From: Flammeovirgaceae bacterium
Lineage (GTDB): Bacteria; Bacteroidota; Bacteroidia; Cytophagales; Cyclobacteriaceae
Direction: 5' to 3'
Assembly (NCBI GenBank): GCA_023251155.1
Contig: JAHEZH010000004.1
Location: forward strand, 43,477-107,476
Length of the DNA: 64,000 bases
The first letter of the stretch is position 1; each line of letters starts with the position of its first letter. Shown here piece by piece: positions 8,781-18,637 of the stretch. The position numbers were made by a program, and so were the translations under genes. The notes below the pieces were generated by a model. The model saw only the letters and a list, made by a program, of their open reading frames with translations, was not told where the DNA came from and ran no database searches.

Positions 8781-9268
8781 ATGCACCGAAAAGGAAGTAA
8801 CTCAGATGAAAATGAGTGAGTTAGTCCATCTCACCAAATAACATTGCAATAACCTGCTGATAATGAATTTAAGATTTGGTTAATAACAGCCGTTAGTTTG
8901 AAGGGCCGGTCTGGACCTTTCCATGCTCAGCTTCACTTGTCTGGGCCATTACTTTCCGCACGCGCTTTCCTCTCCTCCTCCACACTTTCCTGTCATTGGA
9001 GTGAAACGGGATAAGTATACCTGCCATAAACACACCGGGCAAACAGATAGCACGATGTGTTCGTGTGCCAGGGGCGCATACATAAATAAAGACCAGCTGG
9101 GCTACTTTACGTATGAAGTAAATAAGAAGGACTGTCGCTAAAAAGTATAATCATGGATCATCCTTATGGTAACCCGGGAAGAAGTAATAGCAAGAACGGA
9201 TAACATTTGTCGGATTAACTCCGGCCTGATGTTAGGTTCTTAAAACAGACATGATCGTGTAAAAGCCT

Positions 9269-10264
9269 TTACTTATTGATCGGAACCTTATTCAGAATCG
9301 ACTTAATGATATCGGCTGTCTTGATGTTATCGGCCTCAGCTTCGTAGTTCAACAGAATACGGTGATTCATCACATCCTGGGCTACTTCCTTGATGTCTTC
9401 GGGCAACACAAAATCACGGCCATCCATATATGCCAGTGCTTTCGCGGACAGGTTCAGATTGATGCTGGCACGTGGCGATGCTCCGAACTGAATGTATTGT
9501 GCTTCGTTGGTCAGGTTATATTCCTTTGGCCTGCGTGTAGCAAACACCAGCTCTATGATGTATTTCTCCAGTGATTCGGAAATCTTCACTTTGTTGACCT
9601 CGGCCCGAATGGCAAAAATATCTTCCTTGGTAAGAACCGTGTTCACTTCATATCCAAACTGCATATTCGATATCCGGCGCATGACTTCCAGTTCCTGCTC
9701 CTTTGTTGGGTACTCTACATGTACCTTCATCATGAAACGGTCTACCTGCGCTTCGGGCAATGGGTAGGTTCCTTCCTGGTCAACGGGGTTTTGCGTGGCC
9801 AGAACAAGGAATGGTTTATCTAATTTAAATGTGGTTTCACCAATCGTTACCTGCTTTTCCTGCATGGCTTCCAAAAGTGCCGATTGTACTTTGGCTGGCG
9901 AACGGTTAATTTCATCAGCCAGGATAATGTTGGCGAAGATGGGGCCTTTTTTCACTTCAAACTTTCCATCCTTCTGGTTATAGATCATGGTACCTACCAG
10001 ATCGGCCGGTAAAAGATCGGGTGTAAACTGTATACGCTGGAAGTCAAGATGGAGCACGCGTGCCAGCGTGGAGATCGTTAAAGTTTTGGCCAACCCGGGC
10101 ACCCCTTCCAGCAAAATGTGACCATTCGTGAAAAGCCCGGCCAGCAGGCGGTTAACCATGTACTCCTGGCCGACTACTACTTTACCTACTTCATCCAGAA
10201 CCTGTTTGATTTTTATCTTATGTTCCTGATGTAATTCTGATGACGATGCCGTTTCAAATGCCAT
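9269..10264 (-). CDS. MoxR-family AAA+ ATPase
   Basis: Walker A GVPGLAKT, LADEINRSPAKVQSALLEAMQE, ATQNPVDQEGTYPLPEAQVDRF. Start set at MAFETASSS (ORF extends to 10297). Confidence 0.95.
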   Translation of the reverse strand: MAFETASSSELHQEHKIKIKQVLDEVGKVVVGQEYMVNRLLAGLFTNGHILLEGVPGLAKTLTISTLARVLHLDFQRIQFTPDLLPADLVGTMIYNQKDGKFEVKKGPIFANIILADEINRSPAKVQSALLEAMQEKQVTIGETTFKLDKPFLVLATQNPVDQEGTYPLPEAQVDRFMMKVHVEYPTKEQELEVMRRISNMQFGYEVNTVLTKEDIFAIRAEVNKVKISESLEKYIIELVFATRRPKEYNLTNEAQYIQFGASPRASINLNLSAKALAYMDGRDFVLPEDIKEVAQDVMNHRILLNYEAEADNIKTADIIKSILNKVPINK

Positions 10265-10392
10265 AAAATGCCTTAGTGAAAAGTGAATTAAACGCAATTA
10301 TAAGGATTTGGAGCTAAAAAAGGGAGAGGGAATTATACCGGGTTTATACGGTCGGTAAAAGGGTTGTACAAACAGCTCTGTGGCTTGAAGTG

Positions 10393-11766
10393 CTATCCAA
10401 AAGCAATAATCTCCGCTCCGCGCGGATTGGAGAGGTAAGAGTTCACCAGGTTTTGCACCACCCGGTTTTCGCGGCTCACTTTAATGTGGCCTTTGGCCGA
10501 TTCAAAATCGCTTATCGATACATGGTCTCCAAAAAATCCATACCCCAGATAGTTTCCGTTTTCCACCAGCACAAGTGATTTTTCCTCCGCTTTTCTGCCT
10601 TTGCCGATGATGGCTACGGTCTCTCCTTTTTCGAAAAACGAGTCGATGGCTTTCTGGGTACGTTTGTTATATTTTTTATGCGTCTCTACCCCTTCGCAAC
10701 CCCCTTTGCAGGAGCCCGACTGATGGCTAAAACATAAGCCCTTCGCCAGCTGAAGCCCTGATAACTTGGGGCACAGTTCGTATTCTTTTACTTTCTCCCA
10801 CAGAAAATTCCAGGCATCTCCTTTGGAACTGAACGTGATCAGCGGCTTCGCATTCTTACTCACCACATTCACCACAAATCGCAGGTACCCGTTACGATCT
10901 TCATAATCATAAATACCCCACTCTTCGGTTTTCAGTTTCTGGGCCAGATTATACTTTGGCCATAATCGTCGTATCTCCTGTGATTCCAGTATCAGGGCAA
11001 TGAGTTCATTGCCGGTAAGCTCAAAGCTGATGTGGTGTATCTCGTTTCGGATGTTTGATCTGTTCCACTCGCGTGCTTCGCCGGTGAAGTGGCCAATCAT
11101 TCGCTTACGTATGTTAATCGCTTTTCCTACGTAAATCACTTTTCCATGCGCATCATGAAAATAATAGACACCGGCTTTCTCAGGAAGTTTATCAAATTCC
11201 TCTTTGGGCAGGTTGGGAGGAAGTATGGCCTCGCCCGAATTGCGTTTCAGTGCTTTATCGATAACACCATTCTGATCTTTGCGGATGAGCAGATCCAGAA
11301 TATGGGCCGTAGCCAGCGCATCACCACCCGCACGATGGCGGTCCGTTATTCTTATCCCAAGACTTTCGGCCAGCCTGCCTAAACTGTAGGAATGAAGTCC
11401 GGGAATAATTTTGCGGCTTAATCTTACCGTACATAATTTTTTGGGAGCCCATGCGATGCCCACTTCTTCAAATTCCTTTTTAATAAAACTATAATCAAAC
11501 TGGGCATTGTGCGCTACGAATATCCTGTCTTTGAGCCAGCTATATATTTCTTTGGCTATTTCCTCAAACGAAGGTGCATTCCTGACCATTTCGGTGGTGA
11601 TTCCCGTGAGGCCGGTGATGAACTGCGGCACATTGCGGCCGGGGTTGATCAGGGTATGAAACGAATCGGTGATCTGAAGCCCGTCATGGTGATAAATGGC
11701 GATTTCCGTTACACGGTGATTTCCCGCATATCCGCCCGTAGTTTCAATATCAACAACAGCATACAT
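10393..11766 (-). CDS. DnaQ-like 3'-5' exonuclease fused to GIY-YIG nuclease domain
   Basis: N-terminal VVDIETTGGYAG ... HNAQFDYSF ... HRAGGDALAT exonuclease motifs; GVYYFHDAHGKVIYVGKAINIRKR GIY-YIG motif. Confidence 0.93.
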   Translation of the reverse strand: MYAVVDIETTGGYAGNHRVTEIAIYHHDGLQITDSFHTLINPGRNVPQFITGLTGITTEMVRNAPSFEEIAKEIYSWLKDRIFVAHNAQFDYSFIKKEFEEVGIAWAPKKLCTVRLSRKIIPGLHSYSLGRLAESLGIRITDRHRAGGDALATAHILDLLIRKDQNGVIDKALKRNSGEAILPPNLPKEEFDKLPEKAGVYYFHDAHGKVIYVGKAINIRKRMIGHFTGEAREWNRSNIRNEIHHISFELTGNELIALILESQEIRRLWPKYNLAQKLKTEEWGIYDYEDRNGYLRFVVNVVSKNAKPLITFSSKGDAWNFLWEKVKEYELCPKLSGLQLAKGLCFSHQSGSCKGGCEGVETHKKYNKRTQKAIDSFFEKGETVAIIGKGRKAEEKSLVLVENGNYLGYGFFGDHVSISDFESAKGHIKVSRENRVVQNLVNSYLSNPRGAEIIAFG

Positions 11767-11837
11767 GAACAGGGCGAAAGTACAGTTTGGAAAGTAGAGT
11801 TAAAAGAAGAAAATTTGATTCTTCGGAAACGATTTCT

Positions 11838-12188
11838 ATGAACTCTATTTTGCGATTTCTTCTCTCTGGCGTAGCCGTAATGCTCGCTGCATATTTACTA
11901 CCGGGCGTACACGTCACCGATTATTGGACAGCTTTACTCGTAGCATTGGTCCTCTCCATCGTCAACCTGATTGTGCGACCCCTATTAATCCTGTTTACGA
12001 TCCCGATTACCGTGGTCACACTTGGGTTATTTCTTTTGGTGATCAATGCCCTGATGATCCTGCTGGTTGATTTTCTTATTGATGATTTCTCCGTGAGTGG
12101 ATTTTGGTGGGCACTGGCATTCAGCCTGATTCTCTCTTTATTCAACAGTATGTTTGGCGACCTAACCAGGGAAAAAAAAGAACGATAA
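11838..12188 (+). CDS. Phage-holin-like family / DUF360-type integral membrane protein
   Basis: Hydrophobic 4-TM protein with LIVRPLLILFTIPITVVTLGLFLLVINALM; start set at MNSILRFLL. Confidence 0.85.
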   Translation: MNSILRFLLSGVAVMLAAYLLPGVHVTDYWTALLVALVLSIVNLIVRPLLILFTIPITVVTLGLFLLVINALMILLVDFLIDDFSVSGFWWALAFSLILSLFNSMFGDLTREKKER

Positions 12189-12244
12189 AGTCGCGCATCA
12201 TGATGGTCAGTGGTATAGTTGTGTAATTCTCTTTTTGTGTTCTA

Positions 12245-12646
12245 ATGAAAGTTGTTGCTCTCCTCGTTTTTTTCAGTGTCTTCATTTCTGTTGCATCGCT
12301 CGCTCAGATCGACACGCTAAGTCATGATGATAACATTGAAACCACGGCACCCGAATTTCCCGGTGGCAGTATTGCATTGCAGGAGTACATTTCAAAAAAC
12401 CTGATTTATCCGAAAAAAGCAAAGCAGAAACGCGTGCAGGGAAAAGTGTATGTGCAGTTTCTGGTAAAAGAAGATGGGAACATTACTTCCATCAAAATTT
12501 CTAAAGGGCTCAGCAAAGAATGTGATGAAGAAGTCATTCGCTTAATTAAGGACAGCCCCAGATGGATACCCGCCACCGAAGATCGGGTACCCATAGAAAA
12601 CTGGATGATCCTGCCTATTGAGTTTACCTTGCGTAACGAAGACTGA
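12245..12646 (+). CDS. TonB C-terminal domain protein (energy transducer type)
   Basis: Signal peptide plus YPKKAKQKRVQGKVYVQFLVKEDGNITSIKISKG.CDEEVIRLIKDSPRWIPA. Confidence 0.88.
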   Translation: MKVVALLVFFSVFISVASLAQIDTLSHDDNIETTAPEFPGGSIALQEYISKNLIYPKKAKQKRVQGKVYVQFLVKEDGNITSIKISKGLSKECDEEVIRLIKDSPRWIPATEDRVPIENWMILPIEFTLRNED

Positions 12647-12755
12647 ATCCGACCGCCAACGGATCAAATTCTCTTGCAAAAATCCGTGATTTAGGGTTAC
12701 TTTCCAGCCTGTTTTGCATTAAAACTCCAAAATACCTTACCCCAATTAGTTCTCT

Positions 12756-14705
12756 ATGTTAAAAGCTTTAATCGCCGGGGCGCTTGTCTGCGTCTCTGTC
12801 CTCACCCCCGTCTACGCTCAAAAATCGCCCATCAAGTTTGGCGACATCCCATTAGAAGATTTAAAAATGAAGTCCTACGATAAGGACTCCTCGGCCTCTG
12901 CGGTGATTCTTGTCGATTACGGAGAAGCGTACCTTCAGGCCAATATGGACATCCCCACCCTGAATTTTGAACGGCATGTGCGCATTAAAATATTAAGTAA
13001 AGAAGGTCTTAAATGGGCCGATGCCGCGATTAACTTGTACAAATCCGGCTCTACCGGAGAAAAGGTGAGCAAGCTAAAAGCGGCTACCTATAATTTTGAA
13101 GGAGGCAGGATGGTACAGTCTACCATGTCGAAAGATGCTGTTTTCGAGGAAAAGTTTAATAATTACAGAAACATCCAGAAATTCTCACTGCCTAATGTAA
13201 AAGAGGGCTCTGTAATTGAATACTCGTACACTGTTGTTTCTGAGTTTTTCACGGAATTTCCTAACTGGCAGTTTCAGTATGAAATACCTGTACGATGGAG
13301 TGAGTATTGGGCGATCATTCCTGAATTTTTCACCTATGAAAGATACATGCAGGGGTACACTCCTGTCGATAGCTACGAAACCCAATCGAAGGGGAGTTCC
13401 GATTATCAGGCCACTGCCCATCATTGGATAAGTAAAAATGTGCCTGCCTTCAAGGAAGAGCCCTACATGACCAACGAAGCTGATTACGTTTCAAAAATAA
13501 ATTTCGCGCTGGCCTATACGCAATTTCCTAATCAACCGGTTAAGGAGATTATGGGTTCCTGGCAAAAATTAAATAATGGATTACTCGAAGATGAAAGTTT
13601 TGGTAAGGCAATCACCGGATCTCATTTTCTGAAAAAACAGGTCGAGGCAATGACTGCGGGAATGACGAATCCGCTAAAAAAGATAGATACCATCTATAAT
13701 TATGTGAAACAAACACTAGAGTGGGATGGAACCAAAGACATGGTGGCCGGAAATCTCAAAAAGATATTTGAAGTAAAGAAAGGAACAGTTGCTGATATCA
13801 ATATTGCTTTAGGTTCCATGCTTGAGAAAGCCGGACTGAATGTAGAGATGGTTTTACTAAGTACGCGCGATCACGGATTTATACGTCAGACGTACCCCAT
13901 GACGAAACAATTCAATTACGTGATTTGCGGAGTCCGTCTGAATGATAAGTTCATTTTACTTGATGCCACTGAAAAATTTCTACCGATTGATGCATTACCC
14001 GAGCGTTGCCTGAATGGAGAAGGGATGGTGGTTTCAAGTACACACCATGGCTGGATAAATATTGAGTCCAAAACAAAAGCCCGCACCGTTACCAGTGCCG
14101 ACCTGGTGATGGATAAAGAGGGAGAACTGAAAGGCAAACTTCATTTTATCCGTGACGGGTATGATGCCCAGCGCATGAGAGAGAATTACAAATCGAAAGG
14201 ACATGAAACTTACCTGAAGGATTTCTCCAGTGGGAAAAGCTGGCAGATCGAAAAAACAGAATTTCAGAATATCCCTTTAATCAAACAAAGTGCGAAAGAA
14301 ATTCACGATGTGACCATCTCCGACCATGCTTCGGTGGCGGGAAACCAGATCTACATCAACCCTTTCGTGCTACCACAGGTTCAAACCAATCCATTCAAAC
14401 TGGAAAAGCGGGAATACCCTGTTGACTTTGGTGCCAAGATCGAAAAGATGTATATGTTTAAGTTAACGATTCCCGAAGGGTATGTGGCTGACGAAATTCC
14501 GGCTCCAAAAATTCTCTCCCTCCCCAATAACGCAGCCCGGTATGTGTACAACTCCAGCAAAGTAGGTAATACATTAAATATCACCAGCACGTTACAGATC
14601 AATAAAAGTATGTTTGTGCAGGATGAATACGGAGCACTGCGCGAGTTCTATAACCTGATAGTGGCCAAGCAAAACGAACAGATCGTTCTTAAAAAACGGA
14701 ACTAA
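12756..14705 (+). CDS. DUF3857 / transglutaminase-like protein
   Basis: Signal peptide; DUF3857-like N-terminal region (VEYSYTVVSEFF.FPNWQFQYEIPVRWSEY) and transglutaminase-like middle. Confidence 0.85.
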   Translation: MLKALIAGALVCVSVLTPVYAQKSPIKFGDIPLEDLKMKSYDKDSSASAVILVDYGEAYLQANMDIPTLNFERHVRIKILSKEGLKWADAAINLYKSGSTGEKVSKLKAATYNFEGGRMVQSTMSKDAVFEEKFNNYRNIQKFSLPNVKEGSVIEYSYTVVSEFFTEFPNWQFQYEIPVRWSEYWAIIPEFFTYERYMQGYTPVDSYETQSKGSSDYQATAHHWISKNVPAFKEEPYMTNEADYVSKINFALAYTQFPNQPVKEIMGSWQKLNNGLLEDESFGKAITGSHFLKKQVEAMTAGMTNPLKKIDTIYNYVKQTLEWDGTKDMVAGNLKKIFEVKKGTVADINIALGSMLEKAGLNVEMVLLSTRDHGFIRQTYPMTKQFNYVICGVRLNDKFILLDATEKFLPIDALPERCLNGEGMVVSSTHHGWINIESKTKARTVTSADLVMDKEGELKGKLHFIRDGYDAQRMRENYKSKGHETYLKDFSSGKSWQIEKTEFQNIPLIKQSAKEIHDVTISDHASVAGNQIYINPFVLPQVQTNPFKLEKREYPVDFGAKIEKMYMFKLTIPEGYVADEIPAPKILSLPNNAARYVYNSSKVGNTLNITSTLQINKSMFVQDEYGALREFYNLIVAKQNEQIVLKKRN

Positions 14706-16612
14706 TGAATTTCTTCTTATATATCCCCTTCTTTCTATTTACCTTCTTTGCCAAAGATGAACCGAAGTATCCGGTGAGTGCCATTCCCGAAGAGCTGAAG
14801 AAAGACGTGAACATGGTCATCCGCGAGAACAAGATCGAATACCGGATTATATCGAAAAGCAAAGCAGCACTTCATGTGCTCGAAGCATATACCATTTTCA
14901 ACTCCAACGGAAAAGATTTCGCACAAGAGATTATCGGCTATGACAAACTCAGCAAAGTCGCTTCGTTCAAAGGCACTGCCTATGATGTGCAGGGTAATGT
15001 ATTGAAAAAATTAAAAGGCAGCGAAATCTATGATCAGAGTGCTTACGATGGATTTAGCCTTTACAGTGACAACCGGCTGAAGGCGGCCGATCTTTCACAA
15101 GCCACCTATCCGTACACGGTTGAGTTTGAATATGAAATTGAATACAAATATCTTTTTCACATTCCATCACTGGAACTGATACCCGAAGAAAAAGTAGCAG
15201 TTCAGAGAACAACGTATCAGCTTCTGTTCCCCAAAGAACTCACCCCCCGTTATACCACTCTTAACATCGATGCGAAACCCGTTGTAGCGAAGAGTGCAGA
15301 GGGACTGGAAGCATTGACCTGGTCTTTTGAAAATGTGAAGCCAATTAAACTGGAACCGGCAGGCCCCAGCACGTCAGAAGTAATTCCTCAAATAAAGGCA
15401 TCACCTTCTCAGTTTGAATATGAGGGCTACTTCGGAACGCTCAACTCATGGAATGAATTCGGTCAATGGATCGGGTCACTGAATAAAAACAGAAATGTAC
15501 TGCCGGAGGCTACGAAACAAAAAGTAAGAGACATTACCTCTCACTTTAAAACTCAGGAAGAAAAGGTAAGAGCATTGTATGAATACATGCAAAGTAAAAC
15601 GCGCTATGTGAGTATTCAATTAGGTATTGGTGGCTTTCAACCTTTCGAAGCAGCAGTAGTCGATCAGACCGGTTATGGAGATTGCAAAGCATTGTCCAAC
15701 TACATGGTTTCGTTGCTGGAAGCATGCGGCATCAAATCCAATTACATATTGATCCGTGCGGGTGACGATGCATTACCTATGAATGTACAATTTCCAAGCT
15801 CGCAATTCAATCATGCTGTGGTGGCGGTACCCAATGGTAAAGACACGATATGGCTGGAATGTACCAGTCAAACTAATCCGTTTGGATACATGGGTTCTTT
15901 TACCGGCAATCGCAAAGCAGTGGCTATTACGGAAAACGGAGCAGCGATTGTCCGAACACCCACCTATGGCTCGAAAGACAATATACAATCAACGAAAGCA
16001 ACTGTGGTGGTCGAAGCAACGGGTGACGCCAAAGCGAAAGTAAAAACGTCCTATTCGGGTCTTCAATATGAAAACGGAGGTCTGAGTTCTGTTGTGAGCA
16101 AACAATACGATGATCAAAAGAAATGGATACAAAGCAATACCGCTATTCCCACCTTCGATATCAATTCATTCAGTGTTGCCAATAGTAAAGATAAAATACC
16201 AACAGCAACAGTAGATCTTGATCTGTCTTTGAGACGCTATGCTTCTGTCAGTGGCAAGCGAATCTTCATTACCCCTAACCTGATGAATAAATCGACGTAT
16301 GTGCCCGAAAAGGTGGAAAATAGAAAATCGGAGGTGATCCGCAGAATGGCCTACACTGATTTTGACACGGTACGCTATCAATTACCGGAAGGGATTTACC
16401 CGGAATTCTTACCGGAGCCGGTAAAACTGAAATCACGATTTGGTGAGTATGAAGCTACCTTCAAAGTAGATGAAAAAGGATTGATCTATACCCGCAGAAT
16501 GAAAATGGAAAAAGGAACTTACCCCGCTGAATCCTATAATGAACTGATTGACTTCTATCGGGGAGTGAGTAAAGCGGACAATACGAAATTGGTGTTTGTA
16601 AGCAAAACCTGA
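14705..16612 (+). CDS. DUF3857 and transglutaminase-like protein
   Basis: RALYEYMQSKTRYVSIQLGIGGFQPFEAAVVDQTGYGDCKALSNYMVSLLEACGI transglutaminase Cys motif. TAATG overlap with the preceding gene. Confidence 0.9.
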   Translation: MNFFLYIPFFLFTFFAKDEPKYPVSAIPEELKKDVNMVIRENKIEYRIISKSKAALHVLEAYTIFNSNGKDFAQEIIGYDKLSKVASFKGTAYDVQGNVLKKLKGSEIYDQSAYDGFSLYSDNRLKAADLSQATYPYTVEFEYEIEYKYLFHIPSLELIPEEKVAVQRTTYQLLFPKELTPRYTTLNIDAKPVVAKSAEGLEALTWSFENVKPIKLEPAGPSTSEVIPQIKASPSQFEYEGYFGTLNSWNEFGQWIGSLNKNRNVLPEATKQKVRDITSHFKTQEEKVRALYEYMQSKTRYVSIQLGIGGFQPFEAAVVDQTGYGDCKALSNYMVSLLEACGIKSNYILIRAGDDALPMNVQFPSSQFNHAVVAVPNGKDTIWLECTSQTNPFGYMGSFTGNRKAVAITENGAAIVRTPTYGSKDNIQSTKATVVVEATGDAKAKVKTSYSGLQYENGGLSSVVSKQYDDQKKWIQSNTAIPTFDINSFSVANSKDKIPTATVDLDLSLRRYASVSGKRIFITPNLMNKSTYVPEKVENRKSEVIRRMAYTDFDTVRYQLPEGIYPEFLPEPVKLKSRFGEYEATFKVDEKGLIYTRRMKMEKGTYPAESYNELIDFYRGVSKADNTKLVFVSKT

Positions 16613-16635
16613 TCATTCCGGATTTTAAAATCCCG

Positions 16636-16675
16636 AAAAGGCAGTTGCACTCTTTAGCGCAACTGCCTTTTTTTT
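16636..16675 (+). terminator. Intrinsic terminator
   Basis: AAAAGGCAGTTGC / GCAACTGCCTTTTTTTT. Confidence 0.93.
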
Positions 16676-16694
16676 ATTTCACCTGCTTGGCCAC

Positions 16695-16726
16695 TTTGCA
16701 CAGGTTGTCTCAACCATTTAACTTTG
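16695..16726 (+). promoter_or_regulatory. Bacteroidota-type promoter for the DUF2461 gene
   Basis: TTTG (16695-16698), 20-nt spacer, TAACTTTG (16719-16726) matching TAnnTTTG, 23 nt before the ATG at 16750. Confidence 0.7.
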
Positions 16727-16749
16727 ACAGACACTTTCTCAATTTATTT

Positions 16750-17412
16750 ATGGACTTCGAACTCATGCTCCGGTTTCTAAAAAGCCTGGCTAAAAACAAC
16801 GACCGTGATTGGTTTGACAAAAACAAAGCGAAGTACCTGGAAGCAAAAGCTTCGTTTGATGAAGTAGTGGTTAAACTATTAAATAACCTTACTGCTTTTG
16901 ATTCATCACTGGCTGGTCTTGATCCAAAGAAACTGACGTTCCGCATTTATCGCGATGTGCGTTTCAGCAAAGACAAGCGCCCGTATAAAACGAATTTTGG
17001 CGCTTCCTTTTCGTCGGCAGGAAAAGGAATGGGTACACCCGGATATTATTTACAGATCGAACCCGGAAACAAAAGCTTCGTTGCCGTGGGTATGTTCATG
17101 CCCGAGGTGGATAATCTTTCCAAGATCAGGCAAGAGATCGATTACAATGGCGACAAACTGACAAAAGTATTCAAAGAGAAAAAATTCAAAGCCCACTTTG
17201 ATCAATTCTGGGACGAAGGGGCATTGAAGAAAGCCCCGAAAGGCTATCCTGCGGATCATCCTCATGTAAAATGGCTAAAGCTGAAAAGCTATATTGTTAC
17301 TAAAGAATTTAAAGACAGCGAAGTAACGGACAAGAAGTTTTTGAAGAACGTGGTAGACATACTTAAATCATCCAAGCCATTGAATGATTTTCTCAAGGAA
17401 GCCATTGCCTAA
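16750..17412 (+). CDS. DUF2461 / TIGR02453 family protein
   Basis: FLKSLAKNNDRDWFDKNKAKY ... TFRIYRDVRFSKDKRPYKTNFGASF. Start moved from 16645 because that segment overlaps the terminator and promoter. Confidence 0.93.
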   Translation: MDFELMLRFLKSLAKNNDRDWFDKNKAKYLEAKASFDEVVVKLLNNLTAFDSSLAGLDPKKLTFRIYRDVRFSKDKRPYKTNFGASFSSAGKGMGTPGYYLQIEPGNKSFVAVGMFMPEVDNLSKIRQEIDYNGDKLTKVFKEKKFKAHFDQFWDEGALKKAPKGYPADHPHVKWLKLKSYIVTKEFKDSEVTDKKFLKNVVDILKSSKPLNDFLKEAIA

Positions 17413-17413
17413 T

Positions 17414-17896
17414 ATGGATATCGAATCTGACCGGGAGAAATACCTGGTTGCCTTTTTCGGCGACTCTCCGGCCTATTACCTGAAAGCAAACCGCACACTG
17501 TTTAGAGGTGAAAATGCGCCCTTCCATTTTCCTGCGTTTCTTCTTGGTCTATTCTGGTTTCTTTATCGTAAAATGTATGTGTATGCCGCTGGCATATTCG
17601 TGTTGCTTTTTATGATTGACATGGTAATTCAGATAATCGGCCGAAGCATGCCACAGTATAAAGAAGCCCTTCAGTTCTTTTCTTTCTTTATCACGCTTGC
17701 TGTTTCCATTGTCATGGGATTTAAAGGCAACGGAATTTACCTTGGTTATGCCAACCGGAAAATAAATGAAATCACCTCCGCTTATTCAGATGAACGTCAA
17801 CGCCTGGAAGCACTAAAGAAAGCCGGAGGAACTTCACCGTTACTGCCCTGGGTCATAGCTGGAGCTTTTGCCGCCCTCTTTATCCTGCAGTCATAA
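17414..17896 (+). CDS. DUF2628-like membrane protein
   Basis: FHFPAFLLGLFWFLYRKMYVYA with several TM segments. Confidence 0.8.
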   Translation: MDIESDREKYLVAFFGDSPAYYLKANRTLFRGENAPFHFPAFLLGLFWFLYRKMYVYAAGIFVLLFMIDMVIQIIGRSMPQYKEALQFFSFFITLAVSIVMGFKGNGIYLGYANRKINEITSAYSDERQRLEALKKAGGTSPLLPWVIAGAFAALFILQS

Positions 17897-17899
17897 AAA

Positions 17900-18637
17900 T
17901 CAAATCCCCAATACGGATTTCAGTTTGGTATAGCCACTTTGGCTTAACGGGATGCGTGTTCCGTTTTTCAAAAGCGCAACATGGTTGTCTTTTTCCAGTG
18001 GCTCTATTTTAGTGAGCTCCTGCACATTCAATAAATAGGATCGATGCACCCGCACAAAAGAAGCCGCATCCAATGTCTGCTCATAGTGCGACATGGTTTT
18101 CTTCTTCAGGTAGAAGCCTTCTTTGGTGTGAATCTTCACGTAGTCATCAAACGCTTCGATGTAATACACGGCATGAACGGGAACAATCACAATGTTGGCA
18201 CCCTTCTTCACTACGATGCGTTGCCGCTCTTCGGGTGGTGCGATGGTTTCGATTAAAGCGCTGGTATTCTTTGTGTCGGCCACACGCGAACTCATCCATT
18301 TTTGCAAGGCCTTATCAAAACGTTCTTTACTGAACGGTTTTAGTAAATAATCAATCGCATGCGCTTCAAATGCCTTGATGGCATACTCATCAAATGCAGT
18401 AGTAAATATGACCGCTGGTGGATTCTCCAACAGCTCGAGCATCTCGAAGCCATTGATCTTTGGCATTTGTATATCCAGGAATATCAAATCCGGCTTGTGT
18501 TGCCCGATGGCCTTTACCCCTTCAAACCCATCATTGCACTCTGCTACAATATCTATCTCCGTATGAGGTTGCAGGTATTCTTTTACCATGCTTCGCGCCA
18601 GTGGCTCATCATCAATAAGAATCGTCTTTATCATCAC
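17900..18637 (-). CDS. LytTR-family response regulator
   Basis: Receiver (DDEPLARSMVKEYL, DLIFLDIQMPKINGFEML) plus LytTR DNA-binding domain (VPVHAVYYIEAFDDYVKIHT). Confidence 0.96.
   Translation of the reverse strand: MMIKTILIDDEPLARSMVKEYLQPHTEIDIVAECNDGFEGVKAIGQHKPDLIFLDIQMPKINGFEMLELLENPPAVIFTTAFDEYAIKAFEAHAIDYLLKPFSKERFDKALQKWMSSRVADTKNTSALIETIAPPEERQRIVVKKGANIVIVPVHAVYYIEAFDDYVKIHTKEGFYLKKKTMSHYEQTLDAASFVRVHRSYLLNVQELTKIEPLEKDNHVALLKNGTRIPLSQSGYTKLKSVLGI

Noticed and set aside
11838-12188. Phage-holin-like protein as evidence of a prophage
   Set aside because: This family is a widespread chromosomal membrane protein and no other phage genes are nearby.
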